A stretch of DNA of 64,000 nt from JAJFUG01 sp964473155 (GTDB taxonomy: Bacteria; Gemmatimonadota; Glassbacteria; GWA2-58-10). The notes beneath the pieces are model-generated. The model worked only from the letters and a program-made list of their open reading frames with translations, had not been told where the DNA came from and searched no databases. The stretch spans positions 1 through 64,000 of the forward strand of contig CAYYNT010000017.1 of assembly GCA_964473155.1 (NCBI GenBank). Direction: 5' to 3'. A program made the position numbers and the translations under genes. How positions within the stretch are numbered: position 1 is the stretch's first letter; every line of letters starts with the position of its first letter. This document shows, one piece after another, positions 35,715-43,810 of this stretch.

Positions 35715-35963
35715 TCAGGACCAGAACGCTTCTGCATCAATCCCGAAGCGCCGCAAAACCGCATTAATCACAGGGATAGAGATTTCCGTCCCAGGGCCGT
35801 GACATTTAATCGAGTATTGCGGACCTTTCAGGGAGCCAGCCTCCACCGGCTTGAGAAGAATTCTTTCGGAGCCTTTTCCACGCTGGAGTGACATTTCGAC
35901 CACTCCAAATCCCTTAAGGCGCTTGAGCAGTTCGCGATATTTTAGAGCCGCCCGCTCAGGCAT
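35715..35963 (-). CDS. hicA: HicA-like toxin, mRNA interferase family
   Basis: Protein of 82 residues from the ATG at 35963 (an in-frame ATG at 35978 is also possible). The pattern is that of HicA: LKRLKGFGVVE, GKGSERILL in place of the usual GSHxxF, and KCHGPGTEISIPVINAVLRRFGI, where GxxTxIPxxxxxxIL is the family C-terminus. The usual catalytic histidine position in the GSHH motif is a serine here, though a His is present in KCHGPG, so activity is uncertain. It overlaps the end of hicB by eight bases (the antitoxin is first), unusual but known order. AT-richer than flanking genes. Confidence 0.7.
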   Translation of the reverse strand: MPERAALKYRELLKRLKGFGVVEMSLQRGKGSERILLKPVEAGSLKGPQYSIKCHGPGTEISIPVINAVLRRFGIDAEAFWS

Positions 35964-36300
35964 GGCACAAACCTTCACTCAGACAAGCATTAGCCAGAAT
36001 CCGATTTGGGCCGATGCTTTCCCTGTCCTCCGGTGTCCCAAGAACACAGGAAAACAACTCCTGTTTTTGACAACTAAAAAATTCTTTCCAGATTTCGCGC
36101 GGAGCGGCATGATAAAAATAGGCCATATTGTCGTTCTCAAGCGCATAATCCAGTTGAGCCTTTATCAAATCAAAAAGATCGTTCTTCGCCTGTTCCAATG
36201 AATCGGCGGTCGCCACGATATCAAGTTCGAGACAGTGAGCGATCCAGATTTCATTCTCCTGCTTCAGCAGTATATTAAACGATATTTGTGAATGAGCCAT
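35956..36300 (-). CDS. hicB: HicB-like antitoxin
   Basis: Protein of 114 residues. The N-terminal half has the degenerate RNase-H-like fold of HicB: FNILLKQENEIWIAHCLELDIVATADSLEQAKNDL. The C-terminal half does not show a clear HTH or ribbon DNA-binding domain and is Cys-rich (FFSCQKQELFSC). Stop overlaps the start of the toxin-like gene, so translation is coupled. Identification rests on the N-terminal half and the neighbour. Confidence 0.7.
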   Translation of the reverse strand: MAHSQISFNILLKQENEIWIAHCLELDIVATADSLEQAKNDLFDLIKAQLDYALENDNMAYFYHAAPREIWKEFFSCQKQELFSCVLGTPEDRESIGPNRILANACLSEGLCHA

Positions 36301-36423
36301 ACCTGCTCCCCTGTATCAGTTGCCTGAAAAACCAAATGTTCTGTCTTTTATTTTAACAGGAAATCGTTCAACCTGCAATACACCTCTCTTGAGACCCTCG
36401 GTTATTGTGCAAAAGATTAATAT

Positions 36424-36459
36424 GAAAAAACCGGCCGCCCCATAGGGGACAGCCGGTTT
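36424..36459 (-). terminator. Rho-independent terminator of the nine-haem sorting-domain cytochrome gene
   Basis: AAACCGGC and GCCGGTTT form the outer stem, with inner pairing of CCCC/GGGG. On the minus strand the stem is followed by TTTTTT (AAAAAA at 36425-36430). It lies 20 bases after the gene's stop. Confidence 0.8.
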
Positions 36460-36478
36460 CTCTTTCTGCCACGAAAAA

Positions 36479-38809
36479 CTACTTCAGCAGCACCATCTTG
36501 CGGGTCTGGACAAAATCCCCGGCGCGCATGCGGTAGAAATACACTCCGCTCGACACGCGGCCGCCCTGCTCATCCAGGCCGTCCCAGAACACGGTGTACA
36601 CACCGGCGTCACGGGCCTCGTCCACCAGGCTGCGCACCCGCCGTCCGCGCAGGTCGTAGATTTCGAGGCTCACCCGCACCTGGCTCCGGCCCTCGGGCAC
36701 GCTGTAGCTGATCGTGGTGGAGGGATTGAACGGGTTCGGGCTGTTCTGGGCCAGGGCGAACGCTTTCGGCAGGCTGGCCTTTCCGGAATGGCCGTACAGG
36801 GCCAGGGCGAGCCCGGCTTTTTCCTCATCGCTAAGGTTCAGTTGCCCGGCCATCTGCTCCACATACTGTCTGTCCCCGGCGGTCAGCCCCTCAAACGGCC
36901 GGATATCCTGCTCACCGGCGGTCGAGGCCAGCCGCGTAGAGCCGTTCGGGCAGGTCCCGTTGCGGATGTCGTTCAGCAACACCACCGCGTCGGAAATGTC
37001 CTTCGTCCCGTTGTTGTCGTAGTCCAGACGGGCGTCCTCCGGGTCGGCGCGGCGCAGCAGAAGGAAGAATATTACATCGCTGATATTGTTCCTGCCGTCG
37101 CCCGTGAAATCGCAGGTCCGGGTGTCCGGCCCGCCCAGGTCCTCGAGTGAGTGTTCCAGCAGGGCTGTTGCCAGCGCAGGATTATGAATCCCCCGGCTGC
37201 CGTCGTTGTTGACTATGTACCAGTTGTAGGCCGCCCGGTACTGCTGAAGGGTCAGTTTGCCGGAGTTGTAGTCCGCCGTGCTGTAAAGCGGGCTGCCGGA
37301 ACTGGACTTGGGCAGTTTGGCTTTGATCTGGTCGAGAAGCTGTGTCACGCGGGTCTGGACGCCATGATAGTCGAAATTCTCGCCCATATCGGCATGGCAG
37401 CCGGTGCAGGCCTCGGTGTTGTAATACTCGTGCACCAGGCCGGTTGAATCAGTGACTTCCGCTTTGACGGCGAAAGTATGCCCGCCCACGTAATGGGCTT
37501 TCTCCGATGAGGCCACGCTCATGTGGCAGCCGGCGCAGCGGCCGGTGACATAACGTCCGTGCAGGCCAGCCGGGTATTTCTTACCGGCGTAACGGTAGCC
37601 GACCGTGCCATCGAGCATGTCGCTCTGATGAGACTCGTGCAGACGAGCGCCGACAGTCGATGTGCCAGGCCTCAGATGATGGCAGACATCGCAGGCGTGC
37701 GCCGCCGTGCCATCGGTCTTGTACTTGGCCACGCCCAGCGAATCTCTGGAATTATAGTCCTCGGCCAGGCGGAGCTGGTGCTCGGTCCCCTTTTCGTGCG
37801 GATCGTGGCAGACCTGGCAGGTGACTCCATGGGCGTTCTTGTATGGTCCGGTGGCGGCGTGCGTACTCTTGACATTCACCTCGAAAAAGCCCTCGGCGGT
37901 ATGACATGGCACGCAGGTGTTGCCGGCGCGGTTGAACGCTTCCCCTGAGCCGATCTCCAGCCCGTGGTTCGAGCTGCGCCACTGGGTGGGGAAATAGTGG
38001 TGCGGCTCATCCTCATGACAGTAGGCGCAGACCCCGGCATCATAGCTGAGAGTAATGCCGGACTTGACTCCCTTATGCTCGCTGCCCGGACCATGGCAGC
38101 TCTCGCACTGGACGTTGGCAAGCTGGGCCGCGGCCGGGTGCTTTGTCAGCAGAGTGTCCCATTGCGAGCTGTTCAGCACGGCGGGGAGGCTCCAGCCGGA
38201 GGCTTTCGCCAGGTCATCGAAACCGCCGTTAACCGCCAGCGTGTCATAACCCGTGGAATGGCACTCGATGCAACTCTGACGGAAATGGCTGCTCAGAGTC
38301 CCTTTGACCGCCCTTTCAAGAGTTGTTGCGTGGCCGGTCTGCGCCCATGTCAGCGCGACATTGGCGTGACAGATAGCGCACTGTCCTTTCGCGGCGCTGG
38401 CCGAGGCCCCACCGATATTGCCGATGCCGACATAGTTCGCGCCGATTATCGTTGCCTCGGCGGTCGTGGTGATTGTGTCCTTTACGGTCAGGCTGACCTT
38501 ATATGTGCCCGCTATATCAGGAATAAAATGCACTTCCCGGCTGCTGACGCCGCTCAATGCGGACTGGGAGCCAGACGGCCTGGTGGTGAGCGTCCAGGTG
38601 TAAGCGCCCGCGTTCACGCTGTTCAGGTAGACCGGCTGGCCGATTCCGATCACATTCAGCGGCATCGAACGCTGTGTCGGCAGATGCAGATCGGCGACCT
38701 GTTGCGGCGAATAACCCACCAGTTCGATCACCGCATCCGCGAACAAAGGTACAGCCATGAGCAGAGACAGGACACACGCTTTTAAGATATGCTCTGCTGT
38801 TTTTTGCAT
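36479..38809 (-). CDS. Secreted nine-haem cytochrome c with dockerin repeats and type-IX-like sorting domain
   Basis: Protein of 776 residues. Signal sequence 1-26; an Ig/PKD-like domain at about 35-125 (TYKVSLTVKD). Nine haem sites follow: CAICH, CIECH, CESCH, CAYCH, CVPCH, CQVCH, CDVCH, CAGCH and CTGCH (about 143-480). Then comes a dockerin-like pair, CDFTGDGRNNISDVIFFL and LDYDNNGTKDISDAVVLL (about 575-625), and a FlgD/type-A sorting domain with SPNPFNPSTTISYSVPEG and SGVYFYRMRAG, ending KMVLLK. The end predicts export across the outer membrane by a type IX-like system and surface display. An ArsR gene lies just upstream. GGAG is seven bases before the ATG. Confidence 0.92.
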   Translation of the reverse strand: MQKTAEHILKACVLSLLMAVPLFADAVIELVGYSPQQVADLHLPTQRSMPLNVIGIGQPVYLNSVNAGAYTWTLTTRPSGSQSALSGVSSREVHFIPDIAGTYKVSLTVKDTITTTAEATIIGANYVGIGNIGGASASAAKGQCAICHANVALTWAQTGHATTLERAVKGTLSSHFRQSCIECHSTGYDTLAVNGGFDDLAKASGWSLPAVLNSSQWDTLLTKHPAAAQLANVQCESCHGPGSEHKGVKSGITLSYDAGVCAYCHEDEPHHYFPTQWRSSNHGLEIGSGEAFNRAGNTCVPCHTAEGFFEVNVKSTHAATGPYKNAHGVTCQVCHDPHEKGTEHQLRLAEDYNSRDSLGVAKYKTDGTAAHACDVCHHLRPGTSTVGARLHESHQSDMLDGTVGYRYAGKKYPAGLHGRYVTGRCAGCHMSVASSEKAHYVGGHTFAVKAEVTDSTGLVHEYYNTEACTGCHADMGENFDYHGVQTRVTQLLDQIKAKLPKSSSGSPLYSTADYNSGKLTLQQYRAAYNWYIVNNDGSRGIHNPALATALLEHSLEDLGGPDTRTCDFTGDGRNNISDVIFFLLLRRADPEDARLDYDNNGTKDISDAVVLLNDIRNGTCPNGSTRLASTAGEQDIRPFEGLTAGDRQYVEQMAGQLNLSDEEKAGLALALYGHSGKASLPKAFALAQNSPNPFNPSTTISYSVPEGRSQVRVSLEIYDLRGRRVRSLVDEARDAGVYTVFWDGLDEQGGRVSSGVYFYRMRAGDFVQTRKMVLLK

Positions 38810-38960
38810 AACAATTCTCCAGGGGAGAGTGATATTGAACTTGTGGCGCTGTTACGGTTAAGCATTCATTCAGTTCGATAGAACCAGGACAACACATTCA
38901 CTGCGGACAGTCTGATCCGGATATTTTTACTGGTCAGGACTCTTCGTCTGACCTGCAATA

Positions 38961-39323
38961 TCAGGGACGGATCGCAGCCTCTCCGGAAAGTGCTTTTTTC
39001 ACTTCATCCGGGTCGAGTCCATATTCCTCGGCCACACCCTGCCAGATGAGCGAAGGCCCCTGGATGAATTTGTCATTCGTTATACGATAGAAAATCTTCT
39101 GCCCTTCCTTGCGCGAGGTGATTATCCTGCGGTCTTTCATGACCCTGAGGTGCTGCGAAGCATTGGACAGCGACATACCGGCTTCATCAGCGATCCGGGT
39201 TACGGTCATCTCGCCATCGCCCAGGCGCCACAGAATCTTCAGGCGTTTGGCGTTCTGGAATATCGAGCAGAACTCGGCCTGAAGAGCAAAGATATCATCG
39301 GCAGTCAAAGGTCTTGTTTTCAT
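38961..39323 (-). CDS. ArsR/SmtB-family winged-helix regulator
   Basis: Protein of 120 residues. The winged helix reads RLKILWRLGDGEMTVTRIADEAGMSLSNASQHLRVMKDRRIITSR (shown here in parts: recognition helix SLSNASQHLRVM). The classical ArsR metal site ELCVCDL is absent (EMTVTRI), so the signal is not an arsenic-type metal bound there. It is 151 bases upstream of the nine-haem cytochrome gene in the same direction and is a likely regulator of it, or is co-transcribed with it. Confidence 0.85.
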   Translation of the reverse strand: MKTRPLTADDIFALQAEFCSIFQNAKRLKILWRLGDGEMTVTRIADEAGMSLSNASQHLRVMKDRRIITSRKEGQKIFYRITNDKFIQGPSLIWQGVAEEYGLDPDEVKKALSGEAAIRP

Positions 39324-39829
39324 AAACAGCTTTCCGATTTTATAAACGCAGCCGCATTTTTTCCTGAATTCAAATCCGGGATATTCTTCCAGGCTGCCAT
39401 GCAGGCAATCAGGCTCATAAAAGCGTTATCTGTCATCCACCGGAAAGATCGTGCTCTTCCCGGAGAGGCCTATACTTTTCTGAATGGATAACCGCCAGAC
39501 AACCGCCGGATTGATCCGCTGTATTGGAGAGCTACAACATTAACATAATAAGTTGTAGCCTTTATTTTGAAGATACTGTTTCAATGTACAGGATATTAAA
39601 CGCCAAATCAAGCGAAAGGATACGTATAATTTTTTCCACATTTTGCACTTTGATCGTCTACATCAGACAGGCTCTGATCCCCCCTATCCCCTTCTGAAAC
39701 AAGTGTCTGCCTGTACGGAAATACCTGGCAAAAACCTTATTGACCCGGCCGGACTGTTGGATTACTATTCAGCCAAGGACCATGGTTGTGCTGTTCAGAA
39801 CGAATCTCACTGTAACGGCCTGGAGAAAA
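39324..39829. other. Gap between ArsR gene and esterase gene
   Basis: No convincing gene. It is AT-rich at 39530-39640 and holds an inverted repeat GCTACAAC-N13-GTTGTAGC at 39531-39559 followed by CTTTATTTTG. The dyad could be an operator for the ArsR protein, whose gene starts 200 bases away, or a weak hairpin. Confidence 0.5.
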
Positions 39830-41176
39830 ATGAAGATAAACTCTGTCATCACCGTTTCGTTTCTGGCTGTTCTTATCGCCTCAGTACAGGCCGCGGCCTG
39901 GGACCGCGGAACTGTAGCCTACGAGGGCGGGCCGGGTGTGGTAATCTCCCCGCTCATTCCGGATTCATCGCACCTTCTGAGTTCAGACAGGGAGGGTCCG
40001 CTGCTGCGGCTGCGTATTACGAACAAACTGGACCGCGAGTTGAAAGGCGCATTCATATATGCCGGCATCACCGATTTTCAGGGCCGAGGATGTCAGGATT
40101 TCAACCTCCGGCTTGACCTGCCCGTCTCCGGGAGCCTTGAGCTGGACCTGAAAGCCGACAGCCTGTCAGGCAAGGCGGGCTTTTACGACATGCGGGTGCT
40201 GGCGTTCGACAAGGGCCGGGAACTGGGGGGGCGCGAGTTCACTTTCGGGCTGGATGTGGATAAGATCGACACTCCACCCCACCGCCCGGAGAATTTCGAC
40301 CGTTTCTGGCAGGCGACCCTGGACAGCCTTCACTCCGCGCCGCTGGAGGCCGAATGCATAAAAGAGGATTCGCTCTGCACGCCGGAAGCCCTTGTCTGGC
40401 GGGTAAGCTACCGGAGCCTGCATGGGGTGAAAGTACACGGCTGGCTGACCACTCCCGCGCGAGGGAATGGCCCGTTCGCCGCTTTTTTAGCTCTTCCCGG
40501 GTACGGCACAGGTCTGGTCAGGCCAAATACATACTTCGCCAGCCACGGCTGGGCCTGCCTGAGCATTCAGGTGAGCGGATATGAGTCCGGCCGGGCAGAG
40601 CACCCTCAGGACGACAGCCAGTATATGACAATCGGCATCGACTCCCCCGAGACCTGGGTCTTCCGTGAGATTGTCTGCCACTGCCTGCGAGGGATCGATT
40701 TCCTGGCCTCACGCCCCGAAATAGACTCGCTTCGCCTGGGAGTGACAGGCGGCAGCCAGGGCGGCGGGCTGTCCCTGTTGACCGCCGGGCTGGACCGCCG
40801 GGTGCGCGCGGTTTCGGCCGGTGTGCCGTTCCTGACCAATTTCCCTCTATCCATGACCATGACCGGAAACCCGTTCCGTGAAGTGGTGCGCTACATCGAG
40901 CAGCACCCGGACCGCAAGACCAGGGTGCTGCGGACAGTCTCCTATGCCGATGTCCTGAATTTCGCGGACCGTATCACCGCCCCGGCGCTTGTCTCGGCCG
41001 GCCTTTTTGACCGAACCTGCCCCGCCCCTGCCATTTACGGCATGTTCCTGCGCCTGGCCTCAAAAGATAAAGAGATTCGCCTTTATCCCTGGCTTGACCA
41101 TCTTGAAGTACACGGCAGCCATAAGGACTATGAACAAAAATGGTTTGTAAGACATCTGCCCCCGTCCATAAACTGA
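39830..41176 (+). CDS. Secreted acetylxylan esterase (AXE1/cephalosporin-C deacetylase family)
   Basis: Protein of 448 residues with a signal sequence (about 1-22) and an N-terminal beta domain of about 130 residues. An alpha/beta hydrolase of the AXE1 type follows. It starts at PHRPENFDRFWQATLDSL, has HGWLTTPARG and GYGTG (oxyanion region), and the catalytic set is S309 (GGSQGG), D394 (GLFDRTCP) and H428 or H424 (DHLEVHG). Such enzymes remove acetyl groups from xylan or sugars. The ATG at 39830 has GGAG four bases ahead; an open frame reaches back to 39740 without one. Sugar kinase and GH42 genes elsewhere agree with plant-polysaccharide use. Confidence 0.87.
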   Translation: MKINSVITVSFLAVLIASVQAAAWDRGTVAYEGGPGVVISPLIPDSSHLLSSDREGPLLRLRITNKLDRELKGAFIYAGITDFQGRGCQDFNLRLDLPVSGSLELDLKADSLSGKAGFYDMRVLAFDKGRELGGREFTFGLDVDKIDTPPHRPENFDRFWQATLDSLHSAPLEAECIKEDSLCTPEALVWRVSYRSLHGVKVHGWLTTPARGNGPFAAFLALPGYGTGLVRPNTYFASHGWACLSIQVSGYESGRAEHPQDDSQYMTIGIDSPETWVFREIVCHCLRGIDFLASRPEIDSLRLGVTGGSQGGGLSLLTAGLDRRVRAVSAGVPFLTNFPLSMTMTGNPFREVVRYIEQHPDRKTRVLRTVSYADVLNFADRITAPALVSAGLFDRTCPAPAIYGMFLRLASKDKEIRLYPWLDHLEVHGSHKDYEQKWFVRHLPPSIN

Positions 41177-41296
41177 TTGCGGCCTGTCTGTAAAGCGCCG
41201 GTTGAATTTTCACGTGCGCGCCGAGAGGCTTTTCGTATATATTTAATGGCTGGTGAAAGTTTTCAGTCTGCGATGAATTCAAAACCGGAAGCATAA

Positions 41297-42739
41297 ATGG
41301 ATATATTGACTCTGGATTGCGGAACTACAAGAATCAAAGCCGGTCTTTTCGAGATCCCGGACAAGGGATACTTGCAGGATTCCGGCTCATCGACCCCGAT
41401 CAAAGCTCCTTTGCGTCTGTGGATGGACAAGGCGAGTGCTCCGGATGAGGAGGAAGAAGGGGTAGCCTCGAACTTCGACCGCAGCCATCTGGATGTGGGT
41501 TCGTATCTTACGCGCGTTCATTCACTCCTCAAACGCATCTCCGATGAGCTTGCCGGAGAGAATGTCAAGATAGAATGCCTGTGCGTGACGGCCTGTTGCC
41601 CGGCCCTTGTAGCGCTCGACAGCCACATGCGGCCTTTGTATTCGGCGCTGACCCATCTTTTCCGGGGCAGCCAGGTGCAGGCAAAGGAGCTGACCGAGAG
41701 CATAGGACAGGAACGCTGGCTGGCCGCCACAGGCAACCTTCCCGCTCCGGGCGGCATATCCCTTACCGCGCATCGCTGGCTCGCCGCCAACCGGCCGAGG
41801 GTCACAGCCGAGGCCGCGCACTGGGTTCACCTTCACGCCGTAATTCTGTACAGCCTTACCGGCAACCTGGTCACTGACCAGACCCAGGCCGCCTACACCG
41901 GATTGTACGATACGCCGCACGCCTCCGGCTGGCTGGGCGATGACTGGCTGGAGCAGTTCGGAATCAGGCGCTCCCAGCTTCCTGAAATCCGCCCCTCGGA
42001 TTCATTCGCCGGAAAGCTCACCCCCGGAGCCGCGGAGCTTACAGGACTGACCGCCGGCATCCCGGTGGTCACCGGAGGCGCGGATGTGCCCACCGCGCTT
42101 ACCGCAGCCGAGGAACTCCTGCCGGAATCCGCTCTGAACATGAGCGGGACCACGGAAATAGTCTCCGCCAGTTGCGCCAGTTTCCCGTCTCCGGGCCTCT
42201 CTTACCTTCTGCGCCCGCACATGGCCGCCGGGCGTTGGATTGTAACCAAGATCAGCCCGATCGGCGGCCAGACCCTGATCTGGTTCTACGACCGGTTCTG
42301 CCGTGACATGTCACTGGGGCGGTTCTGGGACTGGGTGCTGCGTCTGGATGTGGAAGTGGAGCGTCTGGTGGAGAAACAGATGGTGGCCGATGAACCGGGC
42401 GAGGTTGTGGAATTCACGCCATACCTGTTCGGCTCGCGTCACGACCTGGAACCGCGGCGGGCATCGTTCAGCGGGATCACCGCGGAAACAACGCGGGAGG
42501 AAATGCTCTGCGCTGTCCTGGCAGCCTACCGGCGCTGCCTGCACGATGTTTCGCAGGAGGTCGCGGCAGTGGTGGGGCGTCCCATGTACCGGGTGGTCAC
42601 CTCGGGCGGCTACGATATCAGCTCGCTCGGTTTCCATCGCCGGGCGGCGCTCAGCCGTTCCTCGCTCACTCCCATCGAGGCCGCGGTGGTCCGTGGCGCG
42701 GCGATCCTGGCGGCAAGGGCGCTCGAAAAAGAAAGATGA
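41297..42739 (+). CDS. FGGY-family carbohydrate kinase
   Basis: Protein of 480 residues with the two-domain ASKHA fold: LDCGTTRIKAGLF at the N-terminus (phosphate 1 loop), GGADVPTALTAAEEL (about 258-272; catalytic Asp of the GxxD motif), NMSGTTEIVSAS (phosphate 2), and TSGGYDIS (adenosine site). Subgroup (xylulose, gluconate, erythritol and others) cannot be set by eye; the family phosphorylates sugars and polyols. It stands alone, 121 bases after the esterase gene and converging with the acetamidase gene. Confidence 0.82.
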   Translation: MDILTLDCGTTRIKAGLFEIPDKGYLQDSGSSTPIKAPLRLWMDKASAPDEEEEGVASNFDRSHLDVGSYLTRVHSLLKRISDELAGENVKIECLCVTACCPALVALDSHMRPLYSALTHLFRGSQVQAKELTESIGQERWLAATGNLPAPGGISLTAHRWLAANRPRVTAEAAHWVHLHAVILYSLTGNLVTDQTQAAYTGLYDTPHASGWLGDDWLEQFGIRRSQLPEIRPSDSFAGKLTPGAAELTGLTAGIPVVTGGADVPTALTAAEELLPESALNMSGTTEIVSASCASFPSPGLSYLLRPHMAAGRWIVTKISPIGGQTLIWFYDRFCRDMSLGRFWDWVLRLDVEVERLVEKQMVADEPGEVVEFTPYLFGSRHDLEPRRASFSGITAETTREEMLCAVLAAYRRCLHDVSQEVAAVVGRPMYRVVTSGGYDISSLGFHRRAALSRSSLTPIEAAVVRGAAILAARALEKER

Positions 42740-42754
42740 AATCTCCGCTCCGTC

Positions 42755-43729
42755 CTAAACTCCGAAAACCCAGGACGGGACCTCCATGCGGGCGCCCTTG
42801 GCCGGATCGACAATCTGCGTTATCCGCAGGTCTCCAACCACGTTAACCAACGCTCTGGCAGCTTCCTCACTCCGGCCGGTGACTTTCTGAATCAGCCGCG
42901 TCATGTCGTCTGTCGCCTGCCAGGCCGCCTCGGTAAGGTTCTCATGCGCACCGAGAGTAGCCACCATTTCCTGACGGAGTATCACAGGCCGGTCGGATAG
43001 CTTCATCGGCAGCTTGCGGAATCGGCACAGAGTGCTCGTATCGGTCTCGATACCCTGGCCCCGTATTTCTCCGTCGCCCTGCGCCGCGTGACCATCTCCT
43101 ATCCCGACCAGCGCCCCATCCACCTGTGCGTTCAGCACCAGCGTGCTTCCGGCGCGCACTTCCTTGCAGTCCATGTTGCCGCCGCATTCCCCCGGCCTTC
43201 TGGTGTCCATCTCCCCGCTGGCCGGGGCCACTCCGGCTACGCCCAGCATAGGGCTGACCGGCAGACGCAATCCGGCCTCCAGCGCCAGGTATCCGCCCCG
43301 TATCTCGTAGACCTTCCCTCCGCTGTATCCCCAGTCCCCTGCCCGCAGGTCCAGAATATCCATGGCCAGGGTATCGCCTGCCCTGATCCCCTCGATCCAT
43401 ATCGGGCCGGTGGCCGGGTTGATCCTGTCGCCGGGTTTCGCTTCAAGAAACTGTCCGTCGCGTGTCACCAGACCCGGCATCCCATGACTTGCCTCAATCA
43501 GAACGAGTTCTCCCAACGCCACACGATAAGCAGGCTCCAGGCCGGCCTTGAAGACGGTTATACTCCGGTCAGCCGTAAGGGTTCGCACGCCGCTGAGCTG
43601 ATCTCCCGGAAAAGTCCGGGCCTGGCCGAGACCGCCGAAAGGCTCCGCGCTGTTTGTTTTCGCTTCAGCAAGAGCCGGGACAGCCGCCGCGCCGAAAGCG
43701 AAGCAACCGAGGAAAGAGGCTCGATCCAT
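42755..43729 (-). CDS. Exported acetamidase/formamidase family protein
   Basis: Protein of 324 residues of the FmdA/AmdA family, which hydrolyses short amides to ammonia and the acid. Conserved blocks are GDTLAMDIL, GECGGNMDCKEV and GDGHAAQGDGEI, with the acidic and His metal ligands. Unlike most members it has an N-terminal signal (hydrophobic residues about 6-21, AxA-type end PALAEA). The start is fixed by GGGAG six bases before the ATG. Substrate not predictable. Confidence 0.85.
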   Translation of the reverse strand: MDRASFLGCFAFGAAAVPALAEAKTNSAEPFGGLGQARTFPGDQLSGVRTLTADRSITVFKAGLEPAYRVALGELVLIEASHGMPGLVTRDGQFLEAKPGDRINPATGPIWIEGIRAGDTLAMDILDLRAGDWGYSGGKVYEIRGGYLALEAGLRLPVSPMLGVAGVAPASGEMDTRRPGECGGNMDCKEVRAGSTLVLNAQVDGALVGIGDGHAAQGDGEIRGQGIETDTSTLCRFRKLPMKLSDRPVILRQEMVATLGAHENLTEAAWQATDDMTRLIQKVTGRSEEAARALVNVVGDLRITQIVDPAKGARMEVPSWVFGV

Positions 43730-43810
43730 GACAGACTCCCAGGTTGAGATTCAGGCATGTATCTGACAAAACTCGGGCAATCACCATCAAATGCATTATG
43801 CTGAAAGCCG

